Source of the DNA: Saccharopolyspora gloriosae
GTDB lineage: Bacteria; Actinomycetota; Actinomycetes; Mycobacteriales; Pseudonocardiaceae
DNA length: 64,000 nt
Reading direction: 5' to 3'
Assembly (NCBI RefSeq): GCF_014203325.1
Contig: NZ_JACHIV010000001.1
Coordinates: 4,589,501 to 4,653,500 of the forward strand
Part shown: positions 1-7,701 of the stretch, piece after piece
How the letters are laid out: the number at the start of each line of letters is the position of its first letter
Position numbering within the stretch: the first letter of the stretch is position 1
Translations under genes and position numbers: made by a program
The notes under the pieces: generated by a model
Databases searched by the model: none
The model's input: the letters and a program-made list of their open reading frames with translations, nothing else
What the model was told of the DNA's origin: nothing

Positions 1-1
1 G

Positions 2-1174
2 GACGACGAGACCTACGCGGACGTCACCCAGCGCTCCCGGTTCAAGGCGCACCGCGCGGTCATCCGGCACACCTTCTCCCCCGAGGCGCGCATCGACAAG
101 TACCGCGCGCTGGAAGCCGCGGTCGAGGAGATCCGGCCCGCGCTGATGGTCGTGGAGAGCATGTGCTCCTACGGCTACGAACTCGCCATCACCAAGAACA
201 TCCCGTTCGTGCTCGGCGTGCCGTTCATGCCGAGCAACGTGCTCACCTCGCACGTGCCGTTCGGCAAGTCCTACACCGGGCCGAACTTCCCCGTCCCGCA
301 CTCGGGGCTGCCCTACGAGATGAACTTCCTGCAGCGGCTGACCAACAGACTGTTCAAGTGGCGCACCCTGGGCATGTTCATGACCGCGGAGCTGCGCGAG
401 CGCGCCGCGCGGGACCAGCGGATCCGCGACGACCTCGGCGTGTCGAAGGAAGCGGGCGGGTTCATGTCCCGCATCGACCACGCGGCGATGGTGCTGTGCT
501 ACTCGGTGCGCGAGCTCGACTACCCGTTCACCCCGCCGGACACCATGCGCCTGGTGGGCACGATGGTGCCGCCGCTGCCGCAGGCACCGGACGACGACGG
601 GCTGACCGAGTGGCTGTGCACGCGCGATTCCGTGGTGTACATGGGATTCGGCACCATCACCCGGCTCACCGCCGAGCAGGTCGAGGCGTTGCTGGAAGTC
701 ACCCGCAGGCTCGGTGAGCGCGGCACCCACGTGCTGTGGAAGCTGCCCGGCGAGCAGCAGCACCTGCTGCCGGACGAACTGCCCGCGAACCTGCGGGTGG
801 AGAAGTGGGTGCCCTCGCAGCTCGACGTGCTCGCCCACCCCAACGTGAAGTTGTTCTTCACCCACGCCGGCGGCAACGCGTTCCACGAGGGCCTGCACTT
901 CGGCAAGCCGCTCGTCGTCCGTCCACTGTGGGTGGACTGCGACGACCAGGCGGTGCGCGGCGCGGACTTCGGCGTCAGCCTCACCCTGGACCGGCCGGAG
1001 ACGATCGACGTCGAGGACGCGCTGGACAAGCTCGTCCGGGTGCTCGACGACCGGTCGTTCCGCGACAACGCCCAGAAGTTCGGCCAGCTGCTCAACGACG
1101 CGGGCGGCCGGGAAGCCGCCGCCGACCTGCTGCAGGCGCTGCCCGCGCTCTCGGCGGAGAAGGCGAGCCTCTGA
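2..1174 (+). CDS. Mycosaminyltransferase, PimK/NysDI/AmphDI type (5' partial)
   Basis: The reading frame is open from base 2 and ends at the TGA at 1172-1174, leaving 390 visible residues; the N-terminal part lies before the window. It is a GT-B fold, UGT/macrolide-type glycosyltransferase: the C-terminal donor-binding half carries the signature THAGGNAFHEGLHFGKP around visible residue 287, followed by PLWVDCDDQA. By family and context it would transfer mycosamine from GDP-mycosamine to the polyene macrolactone (C15 in pimaricin numbering). The stop overlaps the start of the aminotransferase by one base (TGATG), so the two are translationally coupled. Sugar identity is inferred from the linked aminotransferase and the GDP-mannose dehydratase at 48859-49890. 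A different sugar acceptor cannot be excluded. Confidence 0.9.
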   Translation, partial: DDETYADVTQRSRFKAHRAVIRHTFSPEARIDKYRALEAAVEEIRPALMVVESMCSYGYELAITKNIPFVLGVPFMPSNVLTSHVPFGKSYTGPNFPVPHSGLPYEMNFLQRLTNRLFKWRTLGMFMTAELRERAARDQRIRDDLGVSKEAGGFMSRIDHAAMVLCYSVRELDYPFTPPDTMRLVGTMVPPLPQAPDDDGLTEWLCTRDSVVYMGFGTITRLTAEQVEALLEVTRRLGERGTHVLWKLPGEQQHLLPDELPANLRVEKWVPSQLDVLAHPNVKLFFTHAGGNAFHEGLHFGKPLVVRPLWVDCDDQAVRGADFGVSLTLDRPETIDVEDALDKLVRVLDDRSFRDNAQKFGQLLNDAGGREAAADLLQALPALSAEKASL

Positions 1175-2226
1175 TGCGCTACCCCGTTTCGAAGCCGTGG
1201 CTGCACGGGCGCGAGCTGGAGTACACCAGCGAAGCGATCAGCGAGAACTGGATCTCCTCGCAGGGGCCGTTCGTGCGGCGGTTCGAGGAGGAGTTCGCCC
1301 GCTACAACGGATCCGCGCACGGAGTGGCCTGCTCGTCCGGGACGACGGCGCTGACGCTGGCGCTGCGGGCGCTCGGCGTCGGCGAGGGCGACGAGGTGAT
1401 CGTCCCCGAGTTCACCATGATCGCCTCGGCGTGGGCGGTGACCTACACCGGCGCCACTCCGGTGTTCGTGGACTGCGGCGACGACCTCAACATCGACGTC
1501 GCGCGGATCGAGGAGAAGATCACCCCGCGCACCAAGGTGATCATGCCGGTGCACATCTACGGCAGGCGCTGCGACATGGATCCGATCATGGAGCTCGCCT
1601 ACGAGTACAACCTGCGCGTGGTGGAGGACTCCGCGGAGGCGCACGGCGTCGCGCCGGTCGCCGACATCGCGTGCTTCTCGCTGTTCGCCAACAAGATCAT
1701 CACCGCGGGCGAGGGCGGGATCTGCGTCACCGACGACCCGCGGCTGGCCGAGCAGATGGCGCACCTGCGCGGCATGGCGTTCTCCCGCGACCACAGCTTC
1801 CTGCACAAGAAGCTCGCCTACAACTTCCGGATGACCGCGATGCAGGCCGCGGTCGCGCTCGCCCAGACCGAGCAGCTCGACCACATCCTCGCGGTGCGCC
1901 GGGACATCGAGAAGCGCTACGACGACGGGCTGCGCGACGTCGACGGCATCACCCTGATGCCGCCGCGCGACGTGTTGTGGATGTACGACCTGCGCGCCCG
2001 CGACCGCGAGGGCCTGCGCGCCTTCCTCGCCGAGCACGGCGTGGAGACCCGGCTGTTCTTCAAACCGATGAGCCGCCAGCCCGGCTACCTCGACCCGGAC
2101 TGGCCGTCGCTCAACGCCACCCGGTTCAGCGAGGACGGGCTCTACCTGCCCACCCACACCGGTCTGACCGCCGACGACCAGGACTACGTCGTCGGCAAGG
2201 TGCGCGAGTTCTACGCCGCGAACTGA
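1174..2226 (+). CDS. DegT/DnrJ/EryC1-family sugar aminotransferase (GDP-mycosamine synthase, PimC/NysDII type)
   Basis: A 350-residue PLP-dependent sugar aminotransferase of normal family length. Lys174 in SLFANKIITAGEGG is the expected Schiff-base lysine, and VVEDSAEAHG around residues 149-158 carries the cofactor-binding Asp152; SSGTTALTLALRA near 54-66 is the phosphate-binding loop. In mycosamine pathways this enzyme aminates the 3-keto position of a GDP-3-keto-6-deoxymannose. It starts at the ATG inside TGATG, sharing one base with the glycosyltransferase stop. The close homologue GDP-perosamine synthase acts at C4, and sequence alone does not separate the two; the polyene cluster context favours mycosamine. 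No gene for the 3,4-ketoisomerisation is visible in the window. Confidence 0.92.
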   Translation: MRYPVSKPWLHGRELEYTSEAISENWISSQGPFVRRFEEEFARYNGSAHGVACSSGTTALTLALRALGVGEGDEVIVPEFTMIASAWAVTYTGATPVFVDCGDDLNIDVARIEEKITPRTKVIMPVHIYGRRCDMDPIMELAYEYNLRVVEDSAEAHGVAPVADIACFSLFANKIITAGEGGICVTDDPRLAEQMAHLRGMAFSRDHSFLHKKLAYNFRMTAMQAAVALAQTEQLDHILAVRRDIEKRYDDGLRDVDGITLMPPRDVLWMYDLRARDREGLRAFLAEHGVETRLFFKPMSRQPGYLDPDWPSLNATRFSEDGLYLPTHTGLTADDQDYVVGKVREFYAAN

Positions 2227-2258
2227 CCGCAGCAGCACCCGACGATGGAGAGCGGATC

Positions 2259-3425
2259 ATGGCCGACGTGGTCGACTTCCCGTTGCGCCGCCCCGGCGCG
2301 TCGTTCCCGCCCGCCGAGTACGCGGGCTTCCGGGAACAACCCGGCCTGGTGCGTTCCAGGCTGCCCACCGGCGCCGTCGTGTGGCTGGTGACGCGGCACG
2401 AGGACGTGCGCGCCGTGCTCACCGACCGGCGAGTCAGCTCGAACCCGACACACGTTGGATTCCCCAGCCTGCTCGGCAAGACCGGCGGCGTGCCCTCCCC
2501 CGACACCATGCCCGGCTGGTTCGTCGCGCTCGACCCGCCGGACCACGACCGGTTCCGCAAGACGCTGATCTCCGAGTTCTCGGTGCGCCGGATCAGGGAG
2601 ATGCGCCCCGCCATCGAGCAGGTCGTGCACGACCGCATCGACGCGATGCTCGCCGCGGGCGACACCGCGGACCTGGTGGCGGACTTCGCGCTGCCGGTGC
2701 CGTCGCTGGTGATCTCCAGCCTGCTCGGCGTGCCGAAGGCGGACCGGGACTTCTTCGAGGCCAAGACCCGGACCCTGGTCAGCACCACCGCCACCGACCA
2801 GGAGCGCGAAACGGCCACCAAGGAGCTGCTGCGCTACCTCAACCGGCTCATCTCGCTCAAGCAGAAGCGCCCCGCCGACGACCTCATCAGCCGGCTGCTG
2901 GCGGCGGGCACCATGTCCGCCGCGGAGCTGTCCGGGGTGTCCATGCTGCTGCTGATCGCGGGGCACGAGACGACGGCGAACAACATCGCGCTCGGCGTGC
3001 TCACGCTGCTGATGCACCCGGAGTGGATCGGCACCGAGGGCATCGTGGAGGAGCTGCTGCGGCTGCACTCCGTCGCCGACATCGTGGCGCTGCGGGTGGC
3101 CGTGGAGGACCTGGAGATCAGCGGGCAGACGATCAAGGCAGGCGAGGGGATCGTGCCGCTGGTCGCCGCGGCCAACCACGACGAGGAGGCCTTCGGCTGC
3201 CCGCACCGGTTCGATCCGTCCCGCTCGGCGCGGCACCACGTGGCGTTCGGCTACGGCGTGCACCAGTGCCTCGGGCAGAACCTGGTGCGCGGCGAGATGG
3301 ACCTCGCCTACCAGGTGCTGTTCGACCGCATCCCTAAGCTGGAGTTGGCGAAACCGGTGGACGAGCTGCCGTTCAAGTACGACGGCGTGCTGTTCGGGCT
3401 GCACTCGCTGCCGGTTCGCTGGTGA
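2259..3425 (+). CDS. Cytochrome P450, PimG/NysN/AmphN type (methyl to carboxyl oxidase)
   Basis: A 388-residue soluble bacterial P450. The I-helix motif AGHETT is at 234-239, the ExxR motif EELLR at 264-268, and the haem loop FGYGVHQC ends in the thiolate Cys337. The start is the ATG at 2259, with GGAG eight bases upstream and 32 bases after the aminotransferase stop. A ferredoxin gene follows at once. In polyene clusters the P450 next to this ferredoxin oxidises the exocyclic methyl branch to a carboxylic acid. That fits the single methylmalonyl-specific module here (PKS module 3), whose methyl would sit at C12. Position, length and neighbours support this role; regiospecificity is inferred. 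Confidence 0.9.
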   Translation: MADVVDFPLRRPGASFPPAEYAGFREQPGLVRSRLPTGAVVWLVTRHEDVRAVLTDRRVSSNPTHVGFPSLLGKTGGVPSPDTMPGWFVALDPPDHDRFRKTLISEFSVRRIREMRPAIEQVVHDRIDAMLAAGDTADLVADFALPVPSLVISSLLGVPKADRDFFEAKTRTLVSTTATDQERETATKELLRYLNRLISLKQKRPADDLISRLLAAGTMSAAELSGVSMLLLIAGHETTANNIALGVLTLLMHPEWIGTEGIVEELLRLHSVADIVALRVAVEDLEISGQTIKAGEGIVPLVAAANHDEEAFGCPHRFDPSRSARHHVAFGYGVHQCLGQNLVRGEMDLAYQVLFDRIPKLELAKPVDELPFKYDGVLFGLHSLPVRW

Positions 3426-3456
3426 CCACGCACCGTTCCCGAAGGAGACCCATCAC

Positions 3457-3654
3457 ATGCTCAAGATCATCGCGGACACCGAGCGCTGCGTCGGCGCCGG
3501 ACAGTGCGTGCTGTCCGCGCCCGACGTGTTCGACCAGGACGACGACGGCGTGGTGACGCTGCTCGACGAGACCCCCGGCGCGGAGCACGCCGACGACGTG
3601 CGCCAAGCGGCCCTGATCTGCCCCTCCCAGGCGATCACCGTCCAGGAGGCCTGA
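3457..3654 (+). CDS. [3Fe-4S] ferredoxin, PimF/NysM type
   Basis: A 65-residue single-cluster ferredoxin. Cys11, Cys17 and Cys55 (followed by Pro) are the three cluster ligands; the missing fourth cysteine in the first motif (CVGAGQC) indicates a [3Fe-4S] centre, usual for P450 partners in actinomycetes. It begins 31 bases after the P450 stop with a GAAGGAG ribosome binding site. It should pass electrons to the P450 at 2259-3425 and perhaps to the P450 at 6429-7616. No ferredoxin reductase gene is visible. A strong hairpin follows at 3676-3708. Confidence 0.93.
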   Translation: MLKIIADTERCVGAGQCVLSAPDVFDQDDDGVVTLLDETPGAEHADDVRQAALICPSQAITVQEA

Positions 3655-3675
3655 CCGGCTCGCGCATACCCGACC

Positions 3676-3708
3676 AGTGCGGGGCGTCCTGACGGGGCGC
3701 CCCGCACT
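3676..3708 (+). terminator. Hairpin terminator of the mycosamine/P450 operon
   Basis: An 11-bp perfect stem (AGTGCGGGGCG at 3676-3686 with its complement at 3698-3708) and an 11-base loop, 22 bases after the ferredoxin stop. A short T-rich stretch (TGTTT) follows. It separates this operon from the TetR promoter about 45 bases downstream. Confidence 0.65.
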
Positions 3709-3751
3709 CGTGTTTCCGGCGGTGGCACGCCCGCCTGCGGTGCAGGTCACT

Positions 3752-3787
3752 TTGTTGTGGAGCGGGTGCTCCATTACGGTGACGGCA
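3752..3787 (+). promoter_or_regulatory. Putative leaderless promoter with TetR operator
   Basis: TTGTTG (3752-3757) and TACGGT (3775-3780) are spaced by 17 bp. The ATG of the TetR gene is at 3787, where transcription would begin, so the mRNA may lack a leader; no ribosome binding site is visible before this ATG. Between the two hexamers lies a perfect palindrome, TGGAGC-GGGT-GCTCCA (3758-3773). This is the expected size and position for autorepression by the encoded TetR protein. All of this is inferred from sequence. Confidence 0.5.
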
Positions 3788-4455
3788 TGCCCAGGCCCCG
3801 CGTGCACGATCTCGACCAGGTCCTCGACGTCGCTGAGCGGCTCGCCGTGGAGGTCGGGCCGGAGCGGTTGACGGCGCGGCTGCTGTCGGCGGAGACCGGG
3901 GTGCCCAACGGGGCGATCTACCACGCCTTCGGCTCGTTGGCGGCGCTGCGCGGGCGGATGTGGCTGCGGGCCGCGACGGACTTCCTCGACCTGCAGACGA
4001 CGCTCATCGATCAGGCACTCGGCGACGCTCCCGGATTCGAGGCGGCGGCGAACGCGGTGGTCGCCGCCGCCGACGCGCCCGCGCGGTTCGCGGAGCAGCG
4101 CCCGGCCGCCGCCCGGATGCTCCTGACGGTGCGCCGGGAGCAGCTGCTCGGCCCCGACCTGCCCGGCGAGCTCGCGGACGCGCTGCTCGGGCTGGACCGG
4201 AGGCTGGTCGCCGAAGTGCTGTGCCGGTTGGCGTCGGCGCTGTGGTCGCGGCGCGACGGGCGCAGCGTCGAGGTGGTCACGACGTGCGTCGTGGACCTGC
4301 CGACGGCGCTGCTGCGCCGGGACCTCATCCAGGTCGGCGCGGACGGCGCGCCGCGGATCTCCGACGACGTGCGGGCCCGCCTCGACGCCGCGGTGCGCGC
4401 GATCCTCGCGCTGGACCCGCCCGCCCCGGCGAACCGGGGCTCCCACCCCGCGTAG
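3787..4455 (+). CDS. TetR/AcrR-family transcriptional regulator
   Basis: A 222-residue regulator. The N-terminal domain has the TetR helix-turn-helix around residues 27-50 (LTARLLSAETGVPNGAIYHAF), and the rest is a divergent helical ligand-binding domain. I chose the ATG at 3787 rather than the upstream in-frame ATG at 3757, because the latter lies inside the promoter/operator palindrome and the family usually begins a few residues before the first helix. It is followed 68 bases later by the crotonase and then the GNAT gene, all on the same strand, so it probably controls these three. TetR proteins of this kind are not part of the standard polyene gene set. The ligand is unknown. Confidence 0.85.
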   Translation: MPRPRVHDLDQVLDVAERLAVEVGPERLTARLLSAETGVPNGAIYHAFGSLAALRGRMWLRAATDFLDLQTTLIDQALGDAPGFEAAANAVVAAADAPARFAEQRPAAARMLLTVRREQLLGPDLPGELADALLGLDRRLVAEVLCRLASALWSRRDGRSVEVVTTCVVDLPTALLRRDLIQVGADGAPRISDDVRARLDAAVRAILALDPPAPANRGSHPA

Positions 4456-4523
4456 CGGCGAAGCCGCCGAACACCGCCCAAGCTGGTCGCACGACCCGGA
4501 AACCCCTGCGAGAGAGGATCACC

Positions 4524-5192
4524 ATGCCCGCGCTGCACGAGGACGACGGCGTTTTCACCCTGGACCTCGGAGACGACGAGAACAGGTTCTCCCCGGACTG
4601 GCTGCAGGCCGTGAACACGTCGCTGGACACCGTCGTCGAAGCCTCCGGCGCGCTGGTCACCACCGGCCACGGCAAGTGCTACTCCAACGGCCTCGACCTG
4701 GAGTGGATCGTGCGGCACCCCGAGGAGCTGCCGTCCTACCGCACCGAGGTGCAGGAACTGCTGGCCCGCGTGCTCACCCTGCCGGTCCCGACGGTCGCGG
4801 CGGTCAACGGCCACGCGTTCGGCGCGGGCGCGATGCTGGCCGTGGCCCACGACTTCCGGGTGATGCGCGCCGACCGCGGCTTCTTCTGCTTCCCCGAAGT
4901 GGACATCGACGTTCCGTTCACGCCGGGCATGGCCGCGCTGATCCAGCACAAGCTCACCCCGGCCGCCGCGATCGCGTCGATGACGACGGGACGGCGCTTC
5001 GGCGGGACGCAGGCCCGCGAGCTCGGGCTAGTGGACGAGACGGCCGCCGAGGGCGCGGTGGCGAGCAACGCCGCGGAGCTCGTGCGCCCGCTGGCGGGCA
5101 AGAACCGCGACACCCTCGGGACGATCAAGACCACCGTGTTCGGCGCGACGGCCGCCCTGCTCCGCGCCGCCGAACCGGCCGCGCAGCCCTGA
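4524..5192 (+). CDS. Crotonase-fold protein, enoyl-CoA delta-isomerase (ECI)-like
   Basis: A 222-residue crotonase-superfamily protein, shorter than typical enoyl-CoA hydratases (about 260). The oxyanion-hole loop is NGHAFGAG (95-102), and Glu125 in FCFPEVDIDVPFTPG lies where monofunctional delta3,delta2-enoyl-CoA isomerases keep their single acid/base glutamate. The start at 4524 has a GAGAGGA ribosome binding site. It lies between the TetR regulator and the GNAT gene. A CoA- or ACP-bound enoyl substrate is expected, but whether it acts on the polyketide, on starter-unit supply or in unrelated fatty acid metabolism cannot be told from sequence. Hydratase activity is less likely, as only one candidate glutamate is seen. 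Confidence 0.8.
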   Translation: MPALHEDDGVFTLDLGDDENRFSPDWLQAVNTSLDTVVEASGALVTTGHGKCYSNGLDLEWIVRHPEELPSYRTEVQELLARVLTLPVPTVAAVNGHAFGAGAMLAVAHDFRVMRADRGFFCFPEVDIDVPFTPGMAALIQHKLTPAAAIASMTTGRRFGGTQARELGLVDETAAEGAVASNAAELVRPLAGKNRDTLGTIKTTVFGATAALLRAAEPAAQP

Positions 5193-5245
5193 TCCCCACG
5201 ACGGAAACCGGACTCGGAACGCCCGAGCCGACTTGGAAGGTAGCG

Positions 5246-6085
5246 ATGCCCACCCCCGATTCGACCGCACCGCACTGCCCGCCGGAACTGCTCCAGGGGG
5301 CGAAGAAGGTCTCCGTGCGGCCGGGTTTCACCGGTCTGCTGTGGACCGATGTGCGCGCCCGGCTCTCCGAGCCTGCCCGGCAGTACCTGCGCCGCACGTT
5401 CCCGGCGGTCGCGGTCCGGACGTTCACCGGTACCGACGAGGCGTACTGGCAGGAGTGGCTGACCGACGAGAAGCTCGATCAGCTCTCCGGACTCGTCATC
5501 GCCCTCGACGGCGACGGGGTTCCCGCCGGGTGGGTGGCCGGCAACGACCGGGAGTTCGGCGGGCGCACCTGCTTCTACGCCAATTCCGCTGGAGTGCACC
5601 CGGACCACCAGGGCACCGGGATCTCCAGCACCCTCTGGCGCGCGCTGCTGCGCGCGGCGATCGCCAAGGCCGCGCCGCGCAGCCTGCACGCGGTGATGCG
5701 CACCGCGAACCCGCTGGTCTACAGCGGGTGGTCGGCCGCCACGGGTCGCGACGACACGACCTGGCCCGCGCCGGGCAGGGAGATCCCGGAGCACGTCCGG
5801 CGCATCGCGGCGGACGCCGCGGCCGACCTCGGCCAGGCCGACCGGCTGGACCCGGCCACTTCGGTCATCACCGACGCCTACGAATCCGAGCTGTGGACGG
5901 AACGTCCGACCTCGCACCGCGCGGAGCTCGACGAGTGGTTCGCGGAACTGCTCGGCCCGCGCGACGCGGTGCTGCTCGTCGTCGCGTTCCACCCGGTCAG
6001 CCTGATGACCCACTTGGTGCTGCACCAGGTCCGCCGCAGCCTCGGCCTGCGCAAGAGCACCTCATCCCGCAGCGCCCGCACCTGA
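5246..6085 (+). CDS. GNAT-family N-acetyltransferase
   Basis: A 279-residue protein with a GNAT core. The acetyl-CoA-binding motif A is visible as AGVHPDHQGTGISSTLW (about 115-131, with the Q-x-x-G/A-like HQGTGI at 121-126), preceded by the strand GVPAGWVAG. The C-terminal third (after about residue 180) shows no motif I recognise. The start at 5246 has GGAAGG ten bases upstream and follows the crotonase by 53 bases, so it is probably cotranscribed. The substrate is unknown. Because mycosamine has a free amino group, an N-acetyltransferase in this cluster could act in self-protection or tailoring, but that is speculation. Confidence 0.75.
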   Translation: MPTPDSTAPHCPPELLQGAKKVSVRPGFTGLLWTDVRARLSEPARQYLRRTFPAVAVRTFTGTDEAYWQEWLTDEKLDQLSGLVIALDGDGVPAGWVAGNDREFGGRTCFYANSAGVHPDHQGTGISSTLWRALLRAAIAKAAPRSLHAVMRTANPLVYSGWSAATGRDDTTWPAPGREIPEHVRRIAADAAADLGQADRLDPATSVITDAYESELWTERPTSHRAELDEWFAELLGPRDAVLLVVAFHPVSLMTHLVLHQVRRSLGLRKSTSSRSART

Positions 6086-6225
6086 CCGGCCAGGACTCGA
6101 TCCCCAACGGCATATCTCCGCAGAGTGCGATGTCGCCGTGCGAGACACGGACGACAGCGCGAAACCGCCCCGAGGTGAACCGAGCTCCCGATCAGCACCA
6201 CAGGAACGGCGAAGCCGAATCCCTA

Positions 6226-6392
6226 GCGGCCGAAGGCCGTGCCTGTATTCGCGAAGCGAATAGCCCACGTCCAAAAGCCGACCACCGGCGGGTTCTCAGT
6301 CGGTCTCTCGCGAGGACAGCTTTTTCCCTCGTGGCGGAGCCACTAGGGAAAAAGATCCCGCAGCGAGAGACCGACTGAGGTTCCGCTACCCG
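6226..6392 (+). repeat. Palindromic intergenic element, copy A
   Basis: One of five related elements. The long stem pairs CTCAGTCGGTCTCTCGC (6295-6311) perfectly with 6363-6379. Inside it a second hairpin pairs 6320-6329 with 6345-6354, capped by GTGGC-GGA-GCCAC (6331-6343). Upstream are two small hairpins with GAA triloops (6227-6239 and 6247-6261). It sits between the convergent GNAT and P450 genes, where it may also end transcription in both directions. The rest of the gap 6086-6428 holds no gene that I can see. Confidence 0.85.
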
Positions 6393-6428
6393 ACCCCCAA
6401 AGCAGAACGAGCCCCCCTCAAAACCACC

Positions 6429-7616
6429 TCACCAAGTGACAGGGAGTTCTAGGAGGCCTCCGGAGAGCTGGCCGCTTTCCAGCTTCAGGTCCTCCGGAGC
6501 GACCGCCACCTGCAGGTCGGGGATCTTCCGGAACAGCGTGCTGAACGCGGTCTGCAGTTCGACCCGCGCGAGCGGGGCGCCGATGCAGTGCCACATGCCG
6601 TGCCCGAAGGTCAGGTGCGGGTTGGGCGCGCGGGTCACGTCGAACGTGTCCGGGGCGTCGAAGGCGCGGGTGTCGAAGTTCGACAGGGTGAAGTCGAGCA
6701 GCACCAGCTCGCCCGCCTTGATCGTGACGTCGCCGATCTCGACGTCCCCGGCGGCCCAGCGCGGCAGCATGGAGCTGCCCGCCTTGGCCGCGCGCAGCAC
6801 CTCCTCCACCGCGATGGCCATGGTGCCCGCGTCGCGCATCGCGAGGTCCCGCTTGTCGGGGTTGTTCGCGAGCACCAGCACGCCCACGTCGATGTGGCTG
6901 ATCACGCTGTCCAGGCCGGCGAACAGCACGCCCGCCGCGAGGGTGCCGATGCGCTCGTCCTCGACGCCCGCCTCGCACAGCCGCGAGATCACGTCGTCGC
7001 CGGGCTGCCCGCGCTTGCGGCCCACCAGCGCGGAGATGTACGCGAACAGCTCCTCGGCGCCCTTCTCCGCGGAGACCGGGTCGTGCAGCACCGCCATCCG
7101 GCCCATCAGCTGCAGGATCATCATGCGGTCCTCGACGGGGATGCCGATCAGCTCGTAGAGGACCTGCAGGGCGAAGGGCTGCGAGAAGTCGTTGTGCAGG
7201 TCCGCGGGCGGTCCCTTGTCCACCAGCGCCTGCACCATGTCCTCGGCCAGCGCCTCGACCTTGTGGCGCAGCCGGGCGAGCCTGCGCGCGGAGAAGCTCG
7301 GCGTCAGCAGCGCGCGCATCGACTTGTGCAGCCGGGTCGCCTCGTCGGGGTCCGAGTCGGTGATCAGCAGGTTGAAGAACGGGGTGTCGACGTAGCGCGG
7401 CGCGGACGGCGGATCCGGGTGCGACCGGTTGATCCGCTCGTCCTTGAGCAGCTCCTTGACCTCTTCGTGCCGGGTGACCAGCCAGGCTTCGTCGCCCGCC
7501 GGGGTGATCACCTTGCAGATGGGCGCCTGCTCCTGGAGATTCCGCAGCATCTCCGGAGGCCGGAGCATGGCGGACGGGCCGGTGCCCAGCTTCGGCAGGT
7601 CGAGCGATTGACTCAT
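6429..7616 (-). CDS. Cytochrome P450, macrolactone-tailoring (PimD/NysL-like)
   Basis: A 395-residue P450. The I-helix reads AGLDS, with Ser237 in place of the usual threonine. From memory, the polyene epoxidase PimD also has serine at this place. ExxR is EEVLR (271-275), and the haem loop FGHGMWHC ends at Cys344. ATG at 7616 has GGAGGAA seven bases upstream, and the gene follows the thioesterase PKS gene by 85 bases in the same direction. PimD-type enzymes epoxidise the C4-C5 alkene of pimaricin, and NysL/AmphL hydroxylate a polyol carbon. Here the PKS domains predict no C4-C5 alkene, so hydroxylation of the polyol side is the better guess. Confidence 0.88.
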   Translation of the reverse strand: MSQSLDLPKLGTGPSAMLRPPEMLRNLQEQAPICKVITPAGDEAWLVTRHEEVKELLKDERINRSHPDPPSAPRYVDTPFFNLLITDSDPDEATRLHKSMRALLTPSFSARRLARLRHKVEALAEDMVQALVDKGPPADLHNDFSQPFALQVLYELIGIPVEDRMMILQLMGRMAVLHDPVSAEKGAEELFAYISALVGRKRGQPGDDVISRLCEAGVEDERIGTLAAGVLFAGLDSVISHIDVGVLVLANNPDKRDLAMRDAGTMAIAVEEVLRAAKAGSSMLPRWAAGDVEIGDVTIKAGELVLLDFTLSNFDTRAFDAPDTFDVTRAPNPHLTFGHGMWHCIGAPLARVELQTAFSTLFRKIPDLQVAVAPEDLKLESGQLSGGLLELPVTW

Positions 7617-7701
7617 GGGCGATTCCTCCGCGGTGTGGGTGGATTCCGGTCGGACGAACGGGACCGGGCCGCCGCGCCGGACGCGGCGACCCGGCGAGCG
7701 G

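Noticed and set aside
3757-3786. Upstream ATG for the TetR gene
   Set aside because: It lies inside the promoter/operator palindrome and would add residues not typical of the family.
6226-6392. Reading the palindromic elements simply as rho-independent terminators
   Set aside because: Copies also occur in divergent (50131) and codirectional (13807, 48531) gaps and share long conserved flanks, so termination alone does not explain them.
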